Shown: positions 1 through 7,067 of the stretch, piece by piece
Position numbering within the stretch: the first letter of the stretch is position 1
Layout: every line of letters starts with the position of its first letter
NCBI GenBank assembly: GCA_014858325.1
Contig: RKCM01000131.1
Location: 1 to 9,551, forward strand
Direction: 5' to 3'
DNA: 9,551 nt
DNA from: Oscillospiraceae bacterium
Lineage (GTDB): Bacteria; Bacillota; Clostridia; Oscillospirales; Ruminococcaceae
Program-made: the position numbers and the translations under genes
The notes under the pieces: model-generated
Database searches by the model: none
What the model was told of the DNA's origin: nothing
The model's input: only the letters and a program-made list of their open reading frames with translations

Positions 1-566
1 TGATGGGCAGCCTCATCAGTGTGCTGAACCTGGAGCTGGCCCCCCGCATCACCCGACACGGCGTGCTGGTGGAGGTGTACGGCGAGGGCATCCTCATCCT
101 GGGCGACAGCGGCATCGGCAAGAGCGAGCTGGCCATTGAGCTGGTCAAGCGCGGCCACCGCCTTGTGGCCGACGATGCTGTGGAGCTGCGCAAGGTCTCC
201 AACCGCCAGATCATGGGCACCGCCCCCGAAAATATCCGCCATTTCATCGAGCTGCGCGGCATTGGCATCGTCAATGTGGCCCGCATCTTCGGCGTGGGCG
301 CTGTCAAGGTCAGCGAGAGCCTGGACCTCGTGGTCCAGCTGGAGCCCTGGGACCCCACCAAAAACTACCAGCGCACGGGCCTGGAGAGCGAGCATTACGA
401 TATTCTGGGCGTCAGCATCCCCAGCACCAGCATCCCCGTCTCGCCGGGCCGCAATATGGCCGTTGTGCTGGAAACGGCCGCCATCAACAACCGCCAGAAG
501 AAGATGGGCTATAACGCCGCTAAGGAGCTGCTCATCCGTCTGGGCCTGGACGAAACGCTGGATTGA
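1..566 (+). CDS. hprK: HPr kinase/phosphorylase, C-terminal catalytic part (5' end outside window)
   Basis: Bifunctional enzyme that phosphorylates HPr of the sugar phosphotransferase system on serine and also removes that phosphate, the central switch of carbon catabolite control in Firmicutes. About 187 residues are visible, against a usual family length near 310, so the N-terminal regulatory domain and the first part of the catalytic domain lie upstream. Numbering from the first visible Met (position 3), the sequence shows the conserved RHGVLVEVYG strand (18-27), a Walker A loop GDSGIGKS (34-41), the catalytic ADD triplet (56-58) and the HPrK/P family signature beginning ELRGIGIVNV (83-92). 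The C-terminal helix has the usual K-K-M-G-Y-N-A-A pattern. The Met at position 3 is not the true start, because the conserved core is already under way there. The stop TGA at 564-566 lies 22 bases before murB, suggesting co-transcription. The identification is secure; only the missing 5' part is unknown. Confidence 0.96.
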   Translation, partial: MGSLISVLNLELAPRITRHGVLVEVYGEGILILGDSGIGKSELAIELVKRGHRLVADDAVELRKVSNRQIMGTAPENIRHFIELRGIGIVNVARIFGVGAVKVSESLDLVVQLEPWDPTKNYQRTGLESEHYDILGVSIPSTSIPVSPGRNMAVVLETAAINNRQKKMGYNAAKELLIRLGLDETLD

Positions 567-577
567 TCTTTCCCAAT

Positions 578-582
578 GGAGG
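578..582 (+). promoter_or_regulatory. Ribosome binding site of murB
   Basis: GGAGG lies 6 bases before the ATG at 589. It decides the murB start, since the same frame stays open back to position 136 inside hprK with no family similarity in that extension. Confidence 0.8.
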
Positions 583-588
583 AACACT

Positions 589-1509
589 ATGTTTGAACCC
601 TTGTGCGCCGCGCTGGATGCGGCGGGCATTGCCTATACCCACAATGAGCCGCTGGCGGACCACTGCACCTTTCGCATCGGCGGCCCGGCGGACCTGTTTG
701 TACGCCCGGAGACCGAGGAACAGCTCTGCGCCGGGATCGCCCTGTGCAAAGAGCAGGGGGTCCGCTGTTATCTGCTGGGCAACGGCAGCAACATCCTGTT
801 TGAGGATGCAGGCTTCCGGGGCGCGGTCATCGACCTGACAGCGCTGAAAACCGGCATTGACATGAAAGAAGAGTCTTCCGGCGAATGCAGTGTGACGGTC
901 GGGGCGGGCATGAAACTTTCCACCCTCTGCAATTTTGCGCACAAGCACAGCTGTACCGGGCTGGAATTTGCCTACGGCATCCCCGGCACGGTGGGCGGCG
1001 CAGTCTATATGAATGCGGGCGCTTACGGCGGCGAGATGAAAGATGTGCTGGCAAGCGTGGAATATCTCACGGCGGAGGGCAATATCGTCGAGGTTCCGGC
1101 TTCGGCGTTGGATCTAAGCTATCGGCACAGCATTTTTGAAACAAACGGCGGCTGCATCCTGCGCGCGACGCTCCGCCTGAAAAAGGGCGACCCCGCCGCC
1201 ATCAAGGCCCGGATGGACGAGCTGATGCAAAAACGGATCGACAAACAGCCGCTGGATAAACCCAGCGCCGGCAGCACCTTCAAGCGGCCGGAGGGGGCAT
1301 TCGCTGCGGCCCTCATCGACCAGTGCGGCCTGCGGGGCTACCGCCATGGCGGGGCCGCCGTCAGCGAGAAGCACTGCGGCTTCGTCGTCAATCTGGGCGG
1401 AGCTGCCTGCGCCGACGTGCTGGCCCTGTGCGAAGAAGTGCGCGCCATCGTCAAAGAAAAAACGGGCTACGACTTGGAAAAAGAGATTCGGGTCGTGCCT
1501 GCCGAGTGA
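589..1509 (+). CDS. murB: UDP-N-acetylenolpyruvoylglucosamine reductase (MurB)
   Basis: Cytoplasmic FAD enzyme that uses NADPH to reduce UDP-GlcNAc-enolpyruvate to UDP-N-acetylmuramic acid, the second committed step of peptidoglycan precursor synthesis. The product is 306 residues, typical for the family. Visible features in order are the N-terminal CTFRIGGPADL motif, the FAD-binding segment LLGNGSNILF followed by GLEFAYGIPGTVGGAVYMNAGAYGG, the YRHSIF substrate motif, and the C-terminal domain with SAGSTFKRP. In that last motif Ser229 is the expected proton donor. The RHGGAAVSEKHCGFVVN segment follows, then a terminal E-K-E-I-R whose last Glu (299) matches the conserved catalytic Glu. The protein is compact and looks like the type II MurB common in Gram-positives. 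The start at 589 is backed by GGAGG and by the N-terminus fitting the family. The gene sits between hprK and rapZ, the common clostridial arrangement, and is probably transcribed with them. Confidence 0.97.
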   Translation: MFEPLCAALDAAGIAYTHNEPLADHCTFRIGGPADLFVRPETEEQLCAGIALCKEQGVRCYLLGNGSNILFEDAGFRGAVIDLTALKTGIDMKEESSGECSVTVGAGMKLSTLCNFAHKHSCTGLEFAYGIPGTVGGAVYMNAGAYGGEMKDVLASVEYLTAEGNIVEVPASALDLSYRHSIFETNGGCILRATLRLKKGDPAAIKARMDELMQKRIDKQPLDKPSAGSTFKRPEGAFAAALIDQCGLRGYRHGGAAVSEKHCGFVVNLGGAACADVLALCEEVRAIVKEKTGYDLEKEIRVVPAE

Positions 1510-1526
1510 GAAAGAGGCAAGAACAC

Positions 1527-2393
1527 ATGGATCTTCTGATCGTCAGCGGACTTTCGGGTGCGGGCAAATCCGTCGCCATGAATGCGCTGGAAGACATTGG
1601 ATTTTTTTGCATTGATAACATCCCGGCCAGCCTCCTGCCCAGCATTACGGCGTTCTCTAAGGCGGGTGACAACCAGCTGAAGCGGGTCGCCCTCTGCATG
1701 GATGTTCGCGGCTGCCGCAGCAAAGAGGAGATCGAAACGGCGCTGGAGCAGCTGGACCAGCAGGGTATCGGGTACGAGATCCTGTTCCTTGACGCCCCCG
1801 ACGATGTGCTGATGCGCCGCTACAGCGAGACCCGCCGCCGCCACCCCATCAGCATCGCGGAGAATGTCTCCACCCGGGAAGCTTTTGCCATTGAACGTCA
1901 GATCCTTCAGCCCCTCAAGGAGCGGGCCAACTACACCATCAATACGGCACTGCTCTCCACCGCTCAGAACAAAGAGCGCATCTGCGACTTGTTCCTGCGG
2001 GACGGCGGGGCCAAGCGGGCCATGCGGCTCACCATCATGTCCTTCGGCTTCAAGTTCGGTGTGCCGCCGGAAGCGGACCTGGTACTGGACGTCCGCTGCC
2101 TGCCCAATCCGTTCTATGTGCCGGAGCTCAAGCATCAGACCGGCCTGGATCAGGAGGTGGTGGATTTTGTCATGAGCCACCCGGAGGCACAGGAACTGCT
2201 GAAACGCTACGAGAGCTTTTTGGAGTATGCGCTGCCGCTCTACGTCAAGGAGGGCAAAAGTCAGCTGACCATTGCGGTGGGCTGCACCGGCGGCAAACAC
2301 CGCTCCATCACCTTCGCGCGGAAGATCGCCGAATACTGCGAGCAGCTGGGCTACCACCCCGGCGTGCAGCACCGGGATTCCACCCGCAAATAA
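1527..2393 (+). CDS. rapZ: RapZ/YvcJ family P-loop nucleotide-binding protein
   Basis: Member of the RapZ (YvcJ) family, 288 residues, the normal length. In Escherichia coli RapZ is an RNA-binding adaptor that controls glucosamine-6-phosphate synthase through small RNAs. In Bacillus subtilis YvcJ is an ATP/GTP-hydrolysing protein linked to competence. The role in this organism cannot be read from sequence. The N-terminal kinase-like half has Walker A GLSGAGKS (8-15), then GFFCIDNIP, and the family motif R-Y-x-E-T-R-R-R-H-P. The C-terminal half has SFGFKFGVPPEADLVLDVR followed by LPNPFYVPELK, and the loop GCTGGKHRS (252-260), which is strongly conserved in the family. The start at 1527 places the P-loop at residue 8 as in homologues and follows AAAGAGG (1511-1517). 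The same frame is open back to 1323 inside murB, but that stretch is not family-like. The gene begins 17 bases after murB. Unlike in Bacillus, it is followed directly by whiA rather than yvcK. Confidence 0.95.
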   Translation: MDLLIVSGLSGAGKSVAMNALEDIGFFCIDNIPASLLPSITAFSKAGDNQLKRVALCMDVRGCRSKEEIETALEQLDQQGIGYEILFLDAPDDVLMRRYSETRRRHPISIAENVSTREAFAIERQILQPLKERANYTINTALLSTAQNKERICDLFLRDGGAKRAMRLTIMSFGFKFGVPPEADLVLDVRCLPNPFYVPELKHQTGLDQEVVDFVMSHPEAQELLKRYESFLEYALPLYVKEGKSQLTIAVGCTGGKHRSITFARKIAEYCEQLGYHPGVQHRDSTRK

Positions 2394-2414
2394 ACCAGAA
2401 GAAAGAGAAACGAC

Positions 2415-3353
2415 ATGAGTTTTGCATCCCAGGCACGGGAAGAAATTGCCCGGCGCAGCCTGCAAAAGGATTGCTGCGTCCGCGCGGCGGCCTACGGCAT
2501 CGCCTGCTTTGCCAAGTATTTTGATGCCAAGGGCCTCGTGCTCCAAACGGAACAGGCCCTGACGGCCCGTGTGGCCGAGCAGCTGTTTGCCCGCTGCGGC
2601 GTACAGGGCACCGTGCTGGAAAAGCCCCGCCCCAGCGGCGTGGTGTATGAGTTTGGCATCCGGGAGCCGGAACAGGTGGCCCGGCTGCACGAGCTGTTTG
2701 GCACCACCGGCTTTGAGACCAGCTTGCAGATCGACCCGGAGCTGATCCGCTGTCAGACGTGCGTCAGCGCTTACATCGGGTCGGCTTTTTTGTGCAGCGG
2801 CACCGTCACCGACCCGCAAAAGGAATACAATATTGAGTTTTTGACCAGCCGCACCAATCTTGCCAAGGACTTTGAGGCTTTGCTGGCCGAGCACGAGTTT
2901 ACACCCCACCGCACCCGCCGCAACGGCGTCAACCTCATCTACGTCAAAAACAGTGCCAACGTGGAGCGCCTCCTGGCTTTTCTGGGGGCGGCTGAGGCGG
3001 CGGCGCAGATCAAGGCGCAGAAAGCCGTCAAGCAGGTGCGGAACCAGATCAACCGCCACACCAACTGCGACACCGCCAACCTCGGCAAAACTGCTCGGGC
3101 CAACGCCCAGACGCTGAAAGCCATCCGCTTTTTGCAGGAGCAGAACGCGATGGAAACTCTGCCGGAAGCGCTGCAGCTGGCCGCGGCCAAGCGGATGGAA
3201 GCGCCGGATCTGTCGCTGACGGCACTGTGTGCCTGCTTTGACCCGCCCATGAGCAAATCGGGGCTTTCTCACCGCATGAAAAAGCTGGAGGCGCTGGCCG
3301 ACGCCCTGCGTCAGCGCCTGGAGGAAGACCACAAGAAGGAGGAGACAGCATGA
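2415..3353 (+). CDS. whiA: DNA-binding protein WhiA
   Basis: WhiA (YvcL) is a DNA-binding protein conserved in Gram-positive bacteria. It is a sporulation regulator in Streptomyces, and in Bacillus it affects cell division and chromosome segregation. The 312 residues contain the family's two parts. The N-terminal portion is the degenerate LAGLIDADG homing-endonuclease-like fold, visible as RAAAYGIACF near the start and GSAFLCSGTVTDPQKEYNIEF in the middle. The hallmark NQINRHTNCDTANL lies at 210-223. The C-terminal helix-turn-helix spans about 255-295, with the conserved DPPMSKSGLSHRMKKLE. The start at 2415 has only a weak purine-rich site (AGAAAGAG) and lies 21 bases after rapZ. The stop overlaps the dnaE start as ATGA, so translation of the two is probably coupled. 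Nothing suggests nuclease activity; the family has lost it. Confidence 0.95.
   Translation: MSFASQAREEIARRSLQKDCCVRAAAYGIACFAKYFDAKGLVLQTEQALTARVAEQLFARCGVQGTVLEKPRPSGVVYEFGIREPEQVARLHELFGTTGFETSLQIDPELIRCQTCVSAYIGSAFLCSGTVTDPQKEYNIEFLTSRTNLAKDFEALLAEHEFTPHRTRRNGVNLIYVKNSANVERLLAFLGAAEAAAQIKAQKAVKQVRNQINRHTNCDTANLGKTARANAQTLKAIRFLQEQNAMETLPEALQLAAAKRMEAPDLSLTALCACFDPPMSKSGLSHRMKKLEALADALRQRLEEDHKKEETA
3336..3342 (+). promoter_or_regulatory. Ribosome binding site of dnaE inside whiA
   Basis: AAGGAGG, 7 bases before the dnaE ATG at 3350, lies within the last codons of whiA. It fixes the dnaE start at the 4-base ATGA overlap. Confidence 0.8.
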
Positions 3354-6300
3354 CCGAACCCAGCGAGAACAACAAGCAGGGGAGAGACTTTGTCCACCTC
3401 CACATCCATACCGAATACAGCCTGCTGGACGGTGCCTGCCGCATCGACCAGCTGATGGACCGGGTGAAGGAGTGCGGACAGACTGCCATTGCCTGCACCG
3501 ACCACGGGGTGATGTATGGGTGCGTGCAGTTTTACAAGGCAGCAAAAAAAGCAGGCATCAAGCCGATCATCGGCTGTGAGGTCTACGTTGCCACCCGCAC
3601 CCGTTTTGACAAAGTAAACAAGATCGACGGCAACAACCACCTGATCCTGCTGTGCAAAAACGAAACAGGCTACCAGAACCTCTGCAAGATGGTATCGGCC
3701 GCTTTTGTGGAGGGCTTTTACTCCAAACCCCGCGTGGATAAGCAGCTGTTGGAGCAGTACCACGAGGGGCTCATCTGCCTTTCCGCCTGCCTGGCGGGCG
3801 AGATCCCGCAGGCCCTTCTGGCGGGGGATTACGACCGGGCCGAAAGTACGGCTCTCTGGTATCAGGACCTCTTTGGCAAAGGCAATTATTACATTGAATT
3901 GCAGGACCACGGCCTCGAAGAAGACAACATCGTCCTTCCCCAGCTCATCAAGCTGGCACGGGAGACGGGCATCCCTATGGCGGCTACCAACGACTCCCAC
4001 TATCTGCGCAAAGAGGACTCCAAGATGCAGGCCATCCTGCTTTGCATCCAGACGGGCAAGACCATGCAGGACGCTGACCGCATGGAGTTCCAGACCGATG
4101 AATTCTACGTCAAAACGACGGATGAAATGTATGAGCTGTTCTCCATGGTGCCGGAAGCCTGCGAAAATACGCAAAAAATCGCCGACCAATGCAATTTCGA
4201 TTTTGAGTTCGGCCACACCAAGATCCCTTATTATAAGGCTCCCGGCGGCATGGACAATCAGGAGTTTTTTGAGAAGCTCTGCTGGGAAGGCCTGGAGCGC
4301 CGCTATGGCTCCGATGTGCCGCAGGCCAACAAAGACCGCCTGAACTATGAGATCGGCGTCATCAAGAAGATGGGCTATACCAACTACTACCTCATCGTCT
4401 GGGATTACGTCAACTATGCCAAAAGTCAGGGCATCCCGGTGGGCCCGGGCCGTGGCTCCGGCGCGGGCAGCATCGCAGCCTACAGCGTCGGCATCACCGA
4501 TATCGACCCCATCCGCTACAACCTCATCTTCGAGCGCTTTTTGAACCCCGAGCGCGTCAGTATGCCCGATTTCGATGTAGACTTCTGCTACGAGCGGCGG
4601 CAGGAGGTCATCGACTACGTCAACCGCAAATACGGCGCGGACCATGTGGCCCAGATCGTCACCTTTGGCACCATGGCCGCCCGCAACGCCATCCGCGACG
4701 TGGGCCGTGTGCTGGGGATGCCCTACCAGAGCGTTGATGTGGTGGCAAAGCAGGTGCCGATGGAACTGAAGATGACGCTGAAACGCGCATTGGAGGTCTC
4801 GCCCGAACTCAAGAAGATGTACGACAATGACCCGCAGGTGACGGAGCTCATCGACACGGCGCTGAAAGTGGAGGGAATGCCCCGCCATGCTTCCACCCAT
4901 GCGGCGGGCGTCGTCATCACGCCGGAACCCACGGACGATTACCTGCCGCTGGCCACCAACGACGGCCTGCCTGTGACCCAGTTCAACATGACGGAGATCG
5001 AAGAATTGGGCCTGCTGAAAATGGACTTTCTGGGCCTGCGCACACTGACCGTCATCCGGGATGCCGAGCTGGCCATCCAGAAAAAAGATCCGGCCTTCTC
5101 CCTCGCTAAGCTCGATTACGACGACCCGGAGACCTATAAAATGCTCTCCCGGGGCGAGACGGAAGGCGTGTTCCAGCTGGAATCCTCGGGCATGAAGCAG
5201 GTGCTGATGGGTCTGCAGCCGCAGAATTTGGAAGACGTCATCGCTCTCATCAGCCTGTACCGCCCCGGCCCCATGGACTCCATCCCCACCTACCTGCGCA
5301 ACCGCCACGAGCCGGATAAGATCCGCTATAAAACGCCGCAGCTGGCCCACATCCTGGATGTTACCAACGGGTGCATCGTCTATCAGGAACAGGTCATGCA
5401 GATCTTCCGCGAGCTGGCGGGTTTTTCCTTTGGACAGGCCGACAACGTCCGCCGCGCCATGAGCAAAAAGAAGCATGCCGTTATGGAGGCGGAACGGGAG
5501 CATTTCGTTCATGGCTGCACCGACCCCGGCAACGAGTGCCCGGGCTGCGCGGCCAACGGCATCCCGGAAAAAGTAGCCAATGAGATCTACGATGAGATGT
5601 CCAGCTTTGCGTCCTACGCATTCAATAAGAGCCATGCGGCCTGCTACGCCTATGTTGCTTTTCAGACAGCCTACCTCAAGTGCCATTACCGCAGCGAGTT
5701 CATGGCTGCCCTGCTCACCAGTGTGCTGGACAACACCGATAAGGTCATCGAATATTCCGGCGAGTGCGCCCGTCTTGGCATCAAAGTCCTGCCGCCGGAC
5801 GTCAACATCTCCAATGGCGGCTTCACCGCCGATGCCGCTGGGCAGATCCGCTTTGGCCTCAACGCCGTCAAAAATGTAGGGCGCAACCTCATTGACCGCG
5901 TGGTGGAGGAACGGCAGGAGAAGCCCTACGCCAGCCTTTACGATTTCTGCAAGCGACTGTACGGCGGCACCGAGATGAACCGCCGTTCCGTGGAAAGCCT
6001 CATCAAGGCGGGTGCGTTCGACAGCATAGGTGTCAACCGCCGCAGCCTTGTGGAAGCGGTGGAGGGCATCCTCAAGAGCATCGAGAGCGACACCAAACGG
6101 AACCTCGACGGTCAGTTGGATCTCTTCTCGGTGATGATGGGGGAGGATACGGGCTCTTCCGACGATACCTATGAGATCAAACCCTTCCCGGAGTACACCC
6201 ATGCCGAGCTGCTGCAGCAGGAAAAAGAGGTCAGCGGCCTGTATCTGTCCGGCCATCCGCTGGACGCCTACCGTGAGCAATCGGCCCACATTGCTTCCCA

Positions 6301-6868
6301 CAGCATCAAGATGCTGACGGGAGAGGATGCCAATAAGTTGGACAACTCCACCGTCCGCATTGTCTGTACCATCGTCAAAAACCGCATGATGACCACAAAA
6401 TCCAACACCCTCATGGCCTTTACCAGTGTGGAAGACCTGACGGGTACGATGGAGGTCATCGTGTTCCCCAAAACGCTGGACGCATACCGTGACGCCATCC
6501 AGGAGAACGCCGTCGTCGTCATCGAGGGCCGCCTTTCAGTCCGGGAGGATGAGCCGGCCAAGCTGATGGCCGAAAGCATCCTGCCCATCGAGGGCTATGA
6601 CCCCAGGCGCCCTCAGGCCAACAAGCCCAATCGGATGCGGGACGCCGCCCAGCGGCTCTATATCCGCCTGCCCTCGCGCAGCTGCCCGGAGTACGCCAAG
6701 GTCATCAACCTGTTGGAGATCTTCGATGGCGATATGCCCGTCATCTTCTATCTGGAAGACACCAAGCAGAAGCTTGCTGCACCCCGGCGGCTGTACACCT
6801 CCGGCCATCCGCTCTTCTTCCAGGAGCTCAAGCGGGTAGTGGGCGAACACAATGTTGCAACAAAATGA
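3350..6868 (+). CDS. dnaE: DNA polymerase III alpha subunit (DnaE)
   Basis: C-family replicative DNA polymerase of 1172 residues, full length for a DnaE1-like protein. The PHP domain comes first (about 14-220), with HLHIH (16-20), TDHG (50-53), Glu77, His97, Cys147 and D-S-H (215-217). The polymerase core has GPGRGSGAGS and then PDFDVDF, whose Asp407 and Asp409 are two of the catalytic metal ligands; the third is Asp559 in KMDFLGLRTLT. The fingers contain AMSKKK and FASYAFNKSHAACYAYV. A helix-hairpin-helix region follows near 815-870. QLDLF (922-926) matches the sliding-clamp binding motif. An OB-fold (about 1000-1080) precedes the C-terminal domain. There is no embedded DEDD exonuclease, so this is not PolC; Firmicutes usually carry PolC elsewhere. 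A short cysteine-rich insertion lies at 721-733. The gene overlaps whiA by four bases and has no clear intrinsic terminator behind it, so some readthrough into pfkA is possible. Confidence 0.97.
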   Translation: MTEPSENNKQGRDFVHLHIHTEYSLLDGACRIDQLMDRVKECGQTAIACTDHGVMYGCVQFYKAAKKAGIKPIIGCEVYVATRTRFDKVNKIDGNNHLILLCKNETGYQNLCKMVSAAFVEGFYSKPRVDKQLLEQYHEGLICLSACLAGEIPQALLAGDYDRAESTALWYQDLFGKGNYYIELQDHGLEEDNIVLPQLIKLARETGIPMAATNDSHYLRKEDSKMQAILLCIQTGKTMQDADRMEFQTDEFYVKTTDEMYELFSMVPEACENTQKIADQCNFDFEFGHTKIPYYKAPGGMDNQEFFEKLCWEGLERRYGSDVPQANKDRLNYEIGVIKKMGYTNYYLIVWDYVNYAKSQGIPVGPGRGSGAGSIAAYSVGITDIDPIRYNLIFERFLNPERVSMPDFDVDFCYERRQEVIDYVNRKYGADHVAQIVTFGTMAARNAIRDVGRVLGMPYQSVDVVAKQVPMELKMTLKRALEVSPELKKMYDNDPQVTELIDTALKVEGMPRHASTHAAGVVITPEPTDDYLPLATNDGLPVTQFNMTEIEELGLLKMDFLGLRTLTVIRDAELAIQKKDPAFSLAKLDYDDPETYKMLSRGETEGVFQLESSGMKQVLMGLQPQNLEDVIALISLYRPGPMDSIPTYLRNRHEPDKIRYKTPQLAHILDVTNGCIVYQEQVMQIFRELAGFSFGQADNVRRAMSKKKHAVMEAEREHFVHGCTDPGNECPGCAANGIPEKVANEIYDEMSSFASYAFNKSHAACYAYVAFQTAYLKCHYRSEFMAALLTSVLDNTDKVIEYSGECARLGIKVLPPDVNISNGGFTADAAGQIRFGLNAVKNVGRNLIDRVVEERQEKPYASLYDFCKRLYGGTEMNRRSVESLIKAGAFDSIGVNRRSLVEAVEGILKSIESDTKRNLDGQLDLFSVMMGEDTGSSDDTYEIKPFPEYTHAELLQQEKEVSGLYLSGHPLDAYREQSAHIASHSIKMLTGEDANKLDNSTVRIVCTIVKNRMMTTKSNTLMAFTSVEDLTGTMEVIVFPKTLDAYRDAIQENAVVVIEGRLSVREDEPAKLMAESILPIEGYDPRRPQANKPNRMRDAAQRLYIRLPSRSCPEYAKVINLLEIFDGDMPVIFYLEDTKQKLAAPRRLYTSGHPLFFQELKRVVGEHNVATK

Positions 6869-6901
6869 CATTTCCGTGCACGAATCCCGACAGATAAACG
6901 G

Positions 6902-6930
6902 TTTCCAAATGCCGGGGATTGTGGTATAAT
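6902..6930 (+). promoter_or_regulatory. Promoter for pfkA (sigma-A type, extended -10)
   Basis: A perfect -10 TATAAT at 6925-6930 is preceded by TG plus one base (6922-6924), an extended -10. A 17-base spacer separates it from TTTCCA (6902-6907), a 4 of 6 match to the -35 consensus. The predicted transcription start is near 6937, leaving a leader of about 97 bases before pfkA. Confidence 0.8.
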
Positions 6931-6967
6931 TAACAAGGCAAGGAATCGTAACAGTACGAAACGCAGC

Positions 6968-6998
6968 GGCTGCTCTCTGGAAGAAGGGGAGGGCAGCC
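6968..6998 (+). promoter_or_regulatory. Hairpin in the pfkA leader
   Basis: The arms 6968-6977 and 6989-6998 pair over 10 positions, including one G-T pair, around an 11-base loop. No T-run follows, so it is not a terminator. The 3' side of the loop and the 3' arm contain a purine-rich AGGGGAGG (6985-6992) that could act as a ribosome binding site for a small frame starting at 7002. The hairpin could stabilise the messenger or mask that site; both roles are inference. Confidence 0.45.
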
Positions 6999-7001
6999 TG
7001 A

Positions 7002-7067
7002 ATGGCGAAAAACAAATTGGAGGGAATCTCTCTATGGAAAAGCAAATCAAAACCATCGGTGTTCTGA
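7002..7067 (+). other. Possible 21-codon leader ORF overlapping the pfkA start
   Basis: ATG at 7002, stop TGA at 7065-7067, in a different frame from pfkA and spanning the pfkA ribosome binding site and start codon. It follows AGGGGAGG by 9 bases, as good a site as that of pfkA itself. The encoded peptide begins MAKNKLEGISLW and is Lys/Ser-rich; I recognise no family. It may be translated as a coupling or attenuating leader, or may be chance. Confidence 0.25.

Noticed and set aside
136..588. N-terminal extension of the murB frame into hprK
   Set aside because: The frame is open but the translation is Ala/Ser/Trp-rich and out of register with hprK. A good ribosome site and the family N-terminus place the start at 589.
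1323..1526. N-terminal extension of the rapZ frame into murB
   Set aside because: The extension is Arg-rich shadow sequence; the conserved RapZ N-terminus begins at 1527 with the P-loop at residue 8.
1467..3545. Antisense open frame of about 692 codons opposite rapZ and whiA
   Set aside because: Same codon-bias artefact. It crosses three real genes and their junctions, has no convincing ribosome site and no family-like motif.
3311..6301. Very long antisense open frame (about 996 codons) opposite dnaE
   Set aside because: It lies opposite a certain gene with all its catalytic motifs. Long stop-free antisense frames are expected from GC-rich third codon positions. The predicted protein is a His/Asp/Val/Ala/Gly-rich string with no recognisable family.
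6875..6882. CGTGCACG palindrome just after dnaE
   Set aside because: Eight bases with no loop and no T-run; too short to call a terminator or operator.
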